Below, in pieces: positions 34,855 through 43,309 of a DNA stretch of 64,000 bases. The DNA comes from an uncultured Lachnospiraceae bacterium (GTDB lineage: Bacteria > Bacillota > Clostridia > Lachnospirales > Lachnospiraceae). The stretch covers positions 186,001-250,000 of the forward strand of contig CALWES010000001.1 in assembly GCA_944377405.1 (NCBI GenBank). Direction: 5' to 3'. The stretch's first letter is position 1. Every line of letters begins with the position of its first letter. Made by a program: the position numbers and the translations under genes. The notes beneath the pieces were generated by a model, which was given only the letters and a program-made list of their open reading frames with translations, ran no database searches and had not been told where the DNA came from.

Positions 34855-37800
34855 TCACACCTCCCCACTGTTCCTAAGTTCTCTATAGAGTTCCTTTGCA
34901 AGAGCTGTCATGATGGCTTTATATTTCGCCTGATCCTCAAAGAGCTTAGTGTATGTCTCAGTACTTTCAATATATGACTGCTGAGCCGTCTGATCAAAGA
35001 CTTTAGGGAATACATTCTTCTCAAAGATCTGCTGTCCATCGACCTTTGCAGCCTTCCTAAGTTTCTTATCCGCCTTGAGCTTTTCTCGAAGCGTTCCTAC
35101 AAGGACTTTGTCAGCATCCGTGAAAGAGCCTTTATAGTTCTCATTGATGGCATTTATGACTACATCAAGCGGATCCTTCTGGGCATCCATCTTTACCGAC
35201 TTTTTGGTCCTTGCCGGGTCAAGAATACCTTTCTCATCCTTAAGCTCTATAGATCCCTCAAAGGTCTTTTCCAGCCTGTAATACTCAAGCTTGATCTTAT
35301 TATCAAGGTCCAACGGAGTAATAGGATCCGCAGGGAGCAGTTTTGAGAGGTATGAGCAGAACAGATACTCCTTATGAAGGTCCTTATCAAACATACGGAC
35401 GATCTGTGAGATGTAGTTATACCACTTAACAAAGGCCCTTATGAGGCGCCGGAACTGGTATCTCTCATTCTTATCAAGCTGATTATAAGCCGTGGCTACC
35501 GGATGCAAGGCATTTGATATCTTTGACTGTACCGATCCCGCTTTTTTAGCATCCGGAGAGAAATATATCTTGCTTACAGCCTCTATATCGTCATCATTAT
35601 AGAGTTTAAAATCACGCAGCTGTTTCTGAGTTTTATAGATAAGGTCTATATTGATCTCCTCTGAAAGACTCGTCTCCTGATAGTAAGGCTGGAATGCTTC
35701 AAGGATCTCATCCTTGGTATTTACGAAATCAAGGATAAAGGTATCTTCCTTGCCCGGATAGGTGCGGTTAAGCCTGCTCAAAGTCTGTACTGCCTTGACA
35801 TCCCTGAGCTTCTTATCCACGATCATGGTATGAAGCAGCGGTTCGTCAAAGCCTGTCTGATACTTTTCAGCAACGATCAGCACATCGCCTTCGTTATGGA
35901 ACACTTCCTTGGTCTGGGCTTCACTGACTCGGTTACCATTCCTATCCACATTCATGCCGCTCTCGGTATACTCAGGCCCGTTTTCTTCCTCGGGATCTCT
36001 GATACTTCCAGAAAATGCGATCAGGATCTCTATATCGTCATAGTGATTGGCTTCAAGATAAGCCTTGATCTCATGATAATAGCGGACCGCAGCAAGCCTT
36101 GATGCGGTTACCACCATCATCTTGCCCTTACCACCGATCTTATGCTTTGTCACACCCCTGAAGGTCTCGACTATGATGGCAGCCTTCTGCTGAAGGTTAT
36201 GGGGATGGAGTTCCTCAAAGCGGCGTATGGTCTTTATCGCCTTTGTGGTAGGTACCTCCGGATTATCCGGAGTATTCTTTGCAATTTGAAAGCAGGTCTT
36301 ATAAGTCACATAGTTCTGAAGGACATCAAGGATAAAGCCCTCTTCTATAGCCTGCTTCATGGAGTAGATATGGAACGGATGAAAGGAGCCGTCCTCATAT
36401 TCGTCTCCAAACAACTCCAGGGTCTTATTTTTAGGTGTAGCTGTAAATGCGAAGAAGCTTAAGTTCTTATGCCTGCCATGGAATACCATCTCTCGAACTA
36501 AATTATCCTTCCCATCCTCCGTCTCTACCTCAGCCTTTTCTTCAAGCTCTGCATACTCCTTAAGAGCATCTTGAGTATCCGCCAAAGCCATCTTGAGTTT
36601 CATGGCATTTTGTCCAGTTTGTGAATTATGAGCTTCATCTACAATGATTGCAAAAGCTTTTCCCGAAGTATCATTAACATCCTCATATATCTCAGAAAAC
36701 TTCTGAAGAGTTGTAACTATAATTCGCTTTCCATCATTTAAAGCATGTAAAAGATCTTTTGAATTTTTCTTATTGTCTATCGTCACTACAGAACCAAGAG
36801 TATGGTCAAATCCAGATATCGTTTCCTGTAACTGTTTATCTAACACAATGCGATCAGTCACAATAACCACTGAAGTAAATACAGGTTCATTCTTATCGTT
36901 ATGAAGGCTTGCAAGGCGGTATGCCGTCCATGCGATAGAGTTCGACTTACCCGATCCTGCACTGTGCTGGATAAGATAGTTCTTTCCGGGACCATGCTCC
37001 CTGACATCTTTTACAAGCTTCCTGACTGCATCCATCTGATGATATCTCGGGAATATCAGGGATTTCTTCGTAACTTCCTTATAAGTGCCGTCCTCAAGGA
37101 CTGTCTTTTCCTTTTTTACTTCAAAATTGACAAATTTCTGCAGTATATCAAGGAGGCTGTCCTTCTGCAGCACGTCTTTCCAAAGATAAGATGTCACGTA
37201 GTCGCCGTCCTTGGTCTCAGGGTTTCCGGCTCCACCGTCATTTCCGGGGCCATTTGAACCCTGGTTAAAGGGGAAGAAGAAAGTCTTGGCGCCGTTGAGT
37301 TTCGTTGTCATCACTGCTTCATAAAGATCCACGGCAAAGAATACCAATATCCTGTGGTTGAGCCTGAAAGCAGGCTCCTTCGGATCCCTGTCGAACATCC
37401 ACTGGCGTTTTGCATTGTCTATGCTCTGACCTGTAAGCTGGTTCTTAAGCTCTATGGCCACCACCGGGATACCGTTCACCGCAAGCATCATGTCCACGCT
37501 GTTATTATTCTGCTCGGAATAGTGCCACTGCCTGATACACTGGCATATGTTCTGTCCGTAGTGCTTCACGGCAAGGTCATTAAGCGTAGATACCGGCTTA
37601 AAGTAGCACACCCTGAAATCTATGCCGCGGTGCTTGAAACCATGTCTGAGCACGCTGATAAGACCGTCGTTTTCAACGGCATTCTCAAAAGCACGGTAGA
37701 ACTTCTTTTCCGGATCGGAGTTACACTGCTTCTCAAAGCGCTGCCATGCGACAGGCTGCGTATCCTTTACGAATCCAATCAGCGTGGAAAGGTCCAGAGC

Positions 37801-37917
37801 CATGCCTGAGCCTTTGGACGCACAGTATCCGGCATCGGAAGCCTTATCCCAGCCTCCTTCATTAGAGATCATGAACTCCTCTATATCTGATTCAAATCTT
37901 TTTTCATTATCCTGCAT
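34855..37917 (-). CDS. hsdR: Type I restriction enzyme, R subunit (HsdR)
   Basis: 1020 residues. N-terminal PD-(D/E)xK nuclease with Asp142, Glu156 and Lys158 in V-D-M-M-L-A and I-E-L-K-N. Helicase Walker A H-S-A-G-S-G-K-S at about 318-325, motif II D-E-A-H and motif III F-T-A-T-P follow, then the second RecA-like domain with Q-T-G-F-D-E. C-terminal region to assembly contacts. Intact and probably active. Preceded by gene X (19-base gap) and followed by rhh. AT-rich relative to flanks. Confidence 0.95.
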   Translation of the reverse strand: MQDNEKRFESDIEEFMISNEGGWDKASDAGYCASKGSGMALDLSTLIGFVKDTQPVAWQRFEKQCNSDPEKKFYRAFENAVENDGLISVLRHGFKHRGIDFRVCYFKPVSTLNDLAVKHYGQNICQCIRQWHYSEQNNNSVDMMLAVNGIPVVAIELKNQLTGQSIDNAKRQWMFDRDPKEPAFRLNHRILVFFAVDLYEAVMTTKLNGAKTFFFPFNQGSNGPGNDGGAGNPETKDGDYVTSYLWKDVLQKDSLLDILQKFVNFEVKKEKTVLEDGTYKEVTKKSLIFPRYHQMDAVRKLVKDVREHGPGKNYLIQHSAGSGKSNSIAWTAYRLASLHNDKNEPVFTSVVIVTDRIVLDKQLQETISGFDHTLGSVVTIDNKKNSKDLLHALNDGKRIIVTTLQKFSEIYEDVNDTSGKAFAIIVDEAHNSQTGQNAMKLKMALADTQDALKEYAELEEKAEVETEDGKDNLVREMVFHGRHKNLSFFAFTATPKNKTLELFGDEYEDGSFHPFHIYSMKQAIEEGFILDVLQNYVTYKTCFQIAKNTPDNPEVPTTKAIKTIRRFEELHPHNLQQKAAIIVETFRGVTKHKIGGKGKMMVVTASRLAAVRYYHEIKAYLEANHYDDIEILIAFSGSIRDPEEENGPEYTESGMNVDRNGNRVSEAQTKEVFHNEGDVLIVAEKYQTGFDEPLLHTMIVDKKLRDVKAVQTLSRLNRTYPGKEDTFILDFVNTKDEILEAFQPYYQETSLSEEINIDLIYKTQKQLRDFKLYNDDDIEAVSKIYFSPDAKKAGSVQSKISNALHPVATAYNQLDKNERYQFRRLIRAFVKWYNYISQIVRMFDKDLHKEYLFCSYLSKLLPADPITPLDLDNKIKLEYYRLEKTFEGSIELKDEKGILDPARTKKSVKMDAQKDPLDVVINAINENYKGSFTDADKVLVGTLREKLKADKKLRKAAKVDGQQIFEKNVFPKVFDQTAQQSYIESTETYTKLFEDQAKYKAIMTALAKELYRELRNSGEV

Positions 37918-37936
37918 AGGCTATTATCTCCTGAAT

Positions 37937-38632
37937 TTATATGGTTGATGTAAGGTTTTTTATCAAGTCTATACCTAATTTGACTGCAATCGGAGTTTTC
38001 TCTACAATCGTACTTAAAATCGATGTTATATCATTTGTCATTGATAGTGTTTTGTTCAATGAAGGCCTGTTTGCTTCTTTTATAAGTTCTTCTAACTTCC
38101 TCAATTCTGTGATAAACAGATTTACGTTATCTGAAAGAAGCTCTGTGCTGCCGGTTAGTATTTTCAACAGGTCCTCAATATTTTGAGAAATATACTCATT
38201 TTGTGCCTTGGAAAGCGATATCTGGTCTTCAAGTTCAAGTTTTCCTGTAAAAGTAACAGCCAAATATAACGGTTTTCCAGTCACTAATTTCCTATTGGAA
38301 AAATCTTCAAAACGATAAAATGCTTGTTGAATGGCGTTATCATTTTTTCTGAAGCCAAGGAAATTCCCTGATTCGTCAATTTGAAGAATATCCCCCGCAG
38401 TCATAAACGCCAGTGAAAAGGTATGTTCATTTAATTCAATATACTCTCCATCTCGCCCATTTGCTAATTTGAGCAGATTATTCAGTATATAAATCTCCTC
38501 TTGATGAGCTGTTTTGGGATACCACGCATCAACTATCTGCATATTTGTTTTAGAATTGTTTTTGTTACCTAACACATGATAGTTATATATTGCTCTTTTC
38601 CCGACATCTATTCTTGTAAGCTTGGAGGGCAT
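37937..38632 (-). CDS. 231-aa protein X, uncharacterised, inside the RM operon
   Basis: Not recognised. Soluble; the N-terminal half is mixed (I-D-V-G-K-R-A-I-Y-N-Y-H, L-A-V-T-F-T-G-K), the C-terminal half (130-231) is predicted largely helical with many Leu/Ile/Asn heptads. Its ATG shares one base with the hsdS stop (TAATG), so it is translated with hsdS. Ends 19 bases before hsdR. The tight fit shows it belongs to this RM operon, not a chance insertion. A role in assembly, anti-restriction control or abortive defence is speculation. Confidence 0.72.
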   Translation of the reverse strand: MPSKLTRIDVGKRAIYNYHVLGNKNNSKTNMQIVDAWYPKTAHQEEIYILNNLLKLANGRDGEYIELNEHTFSLAFMTAGDILQIDESGNFLGFRKNDNAIQQAFYRFEDFSNRKLVTGKPLYLAVTFTGKLELEDQISLSKAQNEYISQNIEDLLKILTGSTELLSDNVNLFITELRKLEELIKEANRPSLNKTLSMTNDITSILSTIVEKTPIAVKLGIDLIKNLTSTI

Positions 38633-39909
38633 TAACTCACCCTCCTTTTACCAGTTACGACCTCATATATAAGGGATTTTTTGTAGCATTCAAGGTCTAT
38701 AATTAGTTTTTCCTTTTCTTGAATTAACAGCTTAATGGAGCTGATTTTCTCATCTAAATATTTTGCTATTTTTTCTTGCTCAGTAATTGGAGGATATGGA
38801 ATAAGAGCGTTTTTCATATAATAGGATGATACACGTTTAAGTCCTCCGACTCCAGTCATTGTAGCAGATCCTCCATCTATAAAGTATGGTGTTTGCATAC
38901 AATAGAACAAATATCTTGTATTTACATTAAATGGTCTAATTGAAAATAATTCCGAACTTCCAAACGCATATCCATTGGACAGCCCATTCATTATACATAT
39001 ATTACCGTTTTCAAAACATGGAGTTACTTTAGCAATAGCAATATCTCCATCAACAAAGCTGCTATATGTACCATTATCTTTAGATTTTGAAGCAGATTTA
39101 TCAATGCGAATATCATTACGTATACATTCCATTGGGGCAAACGTAACTATATCTTCAGGTTTTAATCTCTCTATTTCGCATTTATCATCCAGCTTTGAAC
39201 AATATTTTATTCTTGTTATATTCCAATTTGCTGGAATGCCACCTGCCCCTATAATCCCACTGTCCTTCATCTCCGCATCTGGATCAAGGCCTTTTGTAAC
39301 TGCCTCATAGATAATGGATGCCTTCCACTGCTTATAATCCTCAATGCTTGCTTTTGCTGATGCTATTATTTCATCTATTTTTGAACATTTTTCATCGAGA
39401 TAGGCAGCGATGGCAGTTTGAATTTCATAAGGAGGGACTGGAACTAATATACGTTTCATTTCCTGCCAACGTGTAGTCCATAGGTCATCTACTATACCAT
39501 GCCCCCATTTATAAAACTCATCCGCAAACATTGAAGTATGGAACAGCCAATTATAATATCCTGGATGCATTTTTCCTCTTGGTGTCAAGATGGTGTTGAT
39601 GAGTGAGACTGATCCATCATAAGAAGAAATTCCACATGACCCTCTTCTATCAGATCGACTGTTAATCGCAAAATCTCCTACTTTTACAAGTTTTCGATTA
39701 TCCCCATCATCTGTTTTTGCTGCTGTTGCAAGTTGTGGAACAATGCCTTTCATAGTTACCGATAAAGGCGGGTAGTCCTTGTCACTAACCTTTTCATTTC
39801 GTAAAGTGTAAAGAGAACCAATTTTAGAAATATCCCACTCTTTCGGAATGCACCCAAGCCATGTTGTACCACTTTCCTTCATCTCACTATATCCTCTTAC
39901 AGGTGTCAT
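38632..39909 (-). CDS. hsdS: Type I restriction enzyme, specificity subunit (HsdS)
   Basis: 425 residues from the ATG at 39909 (M-T-P-V-R-G-Y), with the hsdM stop just before; other ATG codons at 39921 and a further upstream candidate are possible. Two target-recognition domains (about 20-170 and 210-380), each ended by a conserved helical repeat Y-L-D-E-K-x-S-x-I followed by a K-x-S-(L/I)-I-Y-E-(A/V)-V-T motif. P-P-Y-E-I-Q and Y-P-P-I-T-E-Q-E mark the two conserved regions. Determines the bipartite DNA site; the target cannot be predicted here. Confidence 0.93.
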   Translation of the reverse strand: MTPVRGYSEMKESGTTWLGCIPKEWDISKIGSLYTLRNEKVSDKDYPPLSVTMKGIVPQLATAAKTDDGDNRKLVKVGDFAINSRSDRRGSCGISSYDGSVSLINTILTPRGKMHPGYYNWLFHTSMFADEFYKWGHGIVDDLWTTRWQEMKRILVPVPPYEIQTAIAAYLDEKCSKIDEIIASAKASIEDYKQWKASIIYEAVTKGLDPDAEMKDSGIIGAGGIPANWNITRIKYCSKLDDKCEIERLKPEDIVTFAPMECIRNDIRIDKSASKSKDNGTYSSFVDGDIAIAKVTPCFENGNICIMNGLSNGYAFGSSELFSIRPFNVNTRYLFYCMQTPYFIDGGSATMTGVGGLKRVSSYYMKNALIPYPPITEQEKIAKYLDEKISSIKLLIQEKEKLIIDLECYKKSLIYEVVTGKRRVS

Positions 39910-39910
39910 A

Positions 39911-41698
39911 TCACTCACCATCCTTACCAAAGAGCTCATGGAGCTTCTGTATCAGGGCATGCTCATGTTCCTCGATGCGTTTTGCAATCTGGTCGGCAGG
40001 CTCTATTTCCTTGTACTCATAAAAAGTACGGGTAAAGGGTATCTCGTAGCCCACCTTGGTCTTTGATTTGTCGATCCACGCATCAGGATTGTAAGGCAAT
40101 ACCTCACGGGCAAAGTATGCGTCTATATCCTCGTCAAGAGGCACATTTTCCGTATCTCTCTTTGAGGGATCAGCCACAGGCTTTCCCTTCTTAAGGACCT
40201 TGTTGCCGTCCTCATCGAGCATAGGGCTCTCAACGGTGATCTTATAGTATCCCAGAGATACGCTGTCCAGCACCTTGCTCTTACATACGATATGCCCACC
40301 GTTCTCAAGCTCCTGCTCATATGTCTTATCCGTGTACTCGCCATAAGCCTTTACGATCAGCTCCCTGCAGGCTTCCGTGATATCCACACGCTTATTACCT
40401 ATGGATTTCCTGCGGGCCTCAAAGCACTTGCTTCCGTCTATGAGTTGCACCTTTCCAATATGCTCCGAAGGCTTATCCTTGGTGATGACCCACACATAGG
40501 TAGCAATTCCCGTATTGTAAAAACTGTCGTTGGGAAGCTGCACGATGGCATCGAGCCAGTCATTCTCTATGAGATACCGACGGATCTCCGACTGTCCGGA
40601 GCCTGCATCTCCCGTAAACAGAGAGGATCCGTTCTGAATAATAGCCATACGTCCCTCAGACTTAAGCTTTGCAAGGCCGTTCATAAGGAACAACATCTGT
40701 CCGTCGCTCTTTGCTGGAAGGCCGGGAGCAAAACGTCCGGCAGTACCTCTCTTATGTTCTGCCTCTACCGCTGTTGCCTCGCGTTTCCAATCGATGCCGA
40801 AGGGCGGGTTGGATATGATGTAGTCAAACTCATATCCGCCAAACTTATCGTCGCTCAGAGTGTCTCCGAACTGCATGTTGTCAGGGTCTCCGCCACGGAT
40901 CAGCATGTCAGCTTTCGCAATACCGAATGTGAAAGGATTGAACTCCTGTCCGAACAGAGTGATATCGGCATCGGCGTCCAGCTGTCTAAGGCGCTCCTCC
41001 ATACAAGTAAGCATCTGGCTCGTACCCATGGTCATGTCATAGACGGTCTTTGTAATGCCGTCATTGTTAAAGGCATTGGTATCGCCTTCCACCAGCAGGT
41101 CGCACATAAGGTAGATGATGTCACGGCTCGTGAAATGGGCTCCGGCTTCCTCGTTATAGGACTCTGAAAATCGCTGCACGAGATTCTCGAAGATATAGCC
41201 CATATCTACAGCACTGATCTTATCCGGTCCCATGTATGCCTTTTCAGAGCAGAAGTCCACGATGACCTGATAAAGAAGCCCTCCATCTTCCATACGGTTG
41301 AGCTGCGCATTGAAGTCCATACGGGTAAGGATATCCTGCACATTGTCAGAGAATCCGTTTATGTAGGCACGGAAGTTGTCATTGATATTTTCTGGATCGG
41401 CTTTAAGTGTCTCAAATGTAAAACGGCTGGTATTATAGAACTGGTAGCCTGCTGCAGCCTTAAGGAAACCATCCTTTACCGCAAGGTGCTCAACCTGCTT
41501 ATAGGTTTCAAGCACTTTCTCCCTTGTGGGAAGCAGGCAGTCATGGAATCGCTTTATAACAACCATTGGAAGAATGACAAGGCCATACTCATGAGGCTTG
41601 AAGGCTCCGAACAGTGTATTCGCCACGTTCCATATGAGGGTAGCCTTCTCCTGTATATTTTTTCCTACGGAATTTATCTTTGCATTGCTTTCGGTCAT
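39911..41698 (-). CDS. hsdM: Type I restriction enzyme, methyltransferase subunit (HsdM)
   Basis: 595 residues. N-terminal HsdM helical domain, then the adenine methyltransferase: motif IV N-P-P-F at about 297-300, and a motif I of the form M-T-M-G-T-S-Q-M-L in place of the commoner A-C-G-S-G. Makes N6-methyladenine. SD GGAAGGA, promoter at 41735-41763. First gene of the operon hsdM-hsdS-X-hsdR-rhh-Y. HsdS begins just inside or after its stop. Confidence 0.94.
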   Translation of the reverse strand: MTESNAKINSVGKNIQEKATLIWNVANTLFGAFKPHEYGLVILPMVVIKRFHDCLLPTREKVLETYKQVEHLAVKDGFLKAAAGYQFYNTSRFTFETLKADPENINDNFRAYINGFSDNVQDILTRMDFNAQLNRMEDGGLLYQVIVDFCSEKAYMGPDKISAVDMGYIFENLVQRFSESYNEEAGAHFTSRDIIYLMCDLLVEGDTNAFNNDGITKTVYDMTMGTSQMLTCMEERLRQLDADADITLFGQEFNPFTFGIAKADMLIRGGDPDNMQFGDTLSDDKFGGYEFDYIISNPPFGIDWKREATAVEAEHKRGTAGRFAPGLPAKSDGQMLFLMNGLAKLKSEGRMAIIQNGSSLFTGDAGSGQSEIRRYLIENDWLDAIVQLPNDSFYNTGIATYVWVITKDKPSEHIGKVQLIDGSKCFEARRKSIGNKRVDITEACRELIVKAYGEYTDKTYEQELENGGHIVCKSKVLDSVSLGYYKITVESPMLDEDGNKVLKKGKPVADPSKRDTENVPLDEDIDAYFAREVLPYNPDAWIDKSKTKVGYEIPFTRTFYEYKEIEPADQIAKRIEEHEHALIQKLHELFGKDGE

Positions 41699-41734
41699 GG
41701 TTCTATCCTTCCTTCTTTAAGATCATATGAATAT

Positions 41735-41763
41735 ATTATAATTCAATCATATTGAATTAACAA
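41735..41763 (-). promoter_or_regulatory. hsdM promoter with a palindromic operator in its spacer
   Basis: TTGTTA (41758-41763) and TATAAT (41735-41740) are 17 bases apart on the minus strand. The spacer is covered by a perfect palindrome, arms AATTCAAT and ATTGAATT around a 3-base centre (41740-41758). A repressor bound there would directly block RNA polymerase. Confidence 0.8.
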
Positions 41764-41866
41764 CATAATTGATGATAATTCTTTCATAATTATATTATAT
41801 ATGTAAAATCCTTAAAATCGGTTCTTCGGATAACATTTCTTTGAAATTTTCTACTACTCCGACTTT

Positions 41867-43237
41867 ATGAAACATCCCTATTGCGTTATAATAAAATCGT
41901 CTCAAAAGGAACCCTTACAACTTTTTCTATTATCAAAGGAGGTACTTACTTTCAACATCATCTATCCCGATTTCACGAAACTGAAAGGCCGCAGCATAAA
42001 GCATTTCATCCCTACAAGCTACAGCAGTTCCCATACTGTAATGTCGATCGAGGGTCAGGCCTTTTCGCGACTTGAACATTTATCCCGTAGTGAGGCCCTT
42101 ATGGGCTGCCACTTTGTCAACATTTCTCCCGATATGCCTTTTGGGAGGCAGTTGGCCCTTGTTTCCCCTATCTTCCTGCAGTTGGATGACGGAAGCTATC
42201 TCGTTCTGGATGTCCATCCGGTTATCGAATCACCCTTTCAGTTAGCTGGCAAAGATACCATACCGGAGGATCCGTATCACTTCAGCGATGGCCCGAATGT
42301 GGATGCCGACAGGCTCTTCTCTCCCGCTTTGAACAAAATAATCACCGACATACATGTTGATCCTCTCTCGGACGAAGAATGCACCCTGTCAATTTCTCTG
42401 GAAGGGAACATCCGTCTTGAGATTCTTTCCAACCAGTCTTTCCTGTATATCGATTGCTGCGATGATAAGGGAGAGGTATGCGAACTTCCCTTTTCCCAGC
42501 TTAAAAAAATCCTGTGGTTATCTCCTGAGGATCAGGAAATGGTCAAAGATCAGATTCCCTATGTCTCTGTCGGCTGGTTCTCCGAAGATCGGTGCAGTAT
42601 CTCCACCGTAAGCTTTAAGATAGGAGACCTGGCTTATCACAGCGACCATATCTATATCGCAGGCATCCGGGGATACATCGATTCCTGTGGAGATATGATC
42701 ATAAAGCCTCAATACATCTATGCCAACGAATTCCAGGATGGCATTGCCATCGTGGCAAAGGGCAAATGGGTCAAGGTCCGGGAGGATAATGGACGTCCGA
42801 AATACTGGACGGAAAATGAGCTTTGGGGCGGAATCGATTATTCTGGAGATGAGGTCATCCCCTTCATTTTTGACGAAATAGAATCCTTTGTTGATACTAC
42901 CGATTACTTCATCGCCCACGCAGGCGGATGGCCTGACGGCGCATACGGCGTAATAGACCGCACCGGAAAATGGATCGTTGATCCTCAGTTTGAAGATATT
43001 GATGCTGAATGGAATAATGGGCTCCTGGTCTTTGGCTACTACAATACGGAGATCTATAATGATCTCTACGGCATATATGATGTTTTCGCCGGAAAAGTTT
43101 TGCTCGAGCCGGTATACGATGATATCTATATGAAACCTGATGGAATGATCGAACTGGATTCCTATGCTAAGGATCCCTGTAAATGTACAAGGAAACTGAT
43201 CAGCCGGGAGGAACTGATACTAGGTAAACATCCATAA
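41867..43237 (+). CDS. WG-repeat protein, start codon unclear
   Basis: Open frame of 456 residues. The last 200 residues have WG/beta-strand repeats: G-Y-I-D-S-C-G-D-M-I-I-K-P-Q-Y, G-G-I-D-Y-S-G-D-E-V-I-P, Y-G-V-I-D-R-T-G-K-W-I-V-D-P-Q-F, G-I-Y-D-V-F-A. The ATG at 41867 lies inside the putative -35 and its first 24 residues look non-coding. A TATAAT is at 41888-41893 and a strong AAAGGAGGT at 41934-41942, but no ATG, GTG or TTG follows at proper distance; the protein there would begin near T-F-N-I-I-Y-P-D-F. Lost or unusual start. Divergent from hsdM, same AT-rich style. Confidence 0.7.
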   Translation: MKHPYCVIIKSSQKEPLQLFLLSKEVLTFNIIYPDFTKLKGRSIKHFIPTSYSSSHTVMSIEGQAFSRLEHLSRSEALMGCHFVNISPDMPFGRQLALVSPIFLQLDDGSYLVLDVHPVIESPFQLAGKDTIPEDPYHFSDGPNVDADRLFSPALNKIITDIHVDPLSDEECTLSISLEGNIRLEILSNQSFLYIDCCDDKGEVCELPFSQLKKILWLSPEDQEMVKDQIPYVSVGWFSEDRCSISTVSFKIGDLAYHSDHIYIAGIRGYIDSCGDMIIKPQYIYANEFQDGIAIVAKGKWVKVREDNGRPKYWTENELWGGIDYSGDEVIPFIFDEIESFVDTTDYFIAHAGGWPDGAYGVIDRTGKWIVDPQFEDIDAEWNNGLLVFGYYNTEIYNDLYGIYDVFAGKVLLEPVYDDIYMKPDGMIELDSYAKDPCKCTRKLISREELILGKHP

Positions 43238-43238
43238 A

Positions 43239-43309
43239 AAGTTGCCGCAGCTGCAGCAACTTACATACTTATAATATGAAAGAGACGGCAGCTGCCGTCT
43301 CTTCTTTTA
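43239..43309. terminator. Convergent terminator region
   Basis: Two hairpins: AAGTTGC / GCAACTT (43239-43262) and a perfect 22-base palindrome AGAGACGGCAG / CTGCCGTCTCT (43281-43302), the latter T-rich on the plus side. They end the WG gene and the large protease gene, whose stop codon is at 43307. Confidence 0.85.

Noticed and set aside
31000..43237. Possible prophage or integrative element
   Set aside because: No integrase, transposase, att repeat or phage structural gene was found; only RM genes, a polymerase cassette and AT richness support transfer.
43239..43309. Two adjacent hairpins taken as an IS end
   Set aside because: Both lie between convergent genes and have the structure of terminators; no transposase present.
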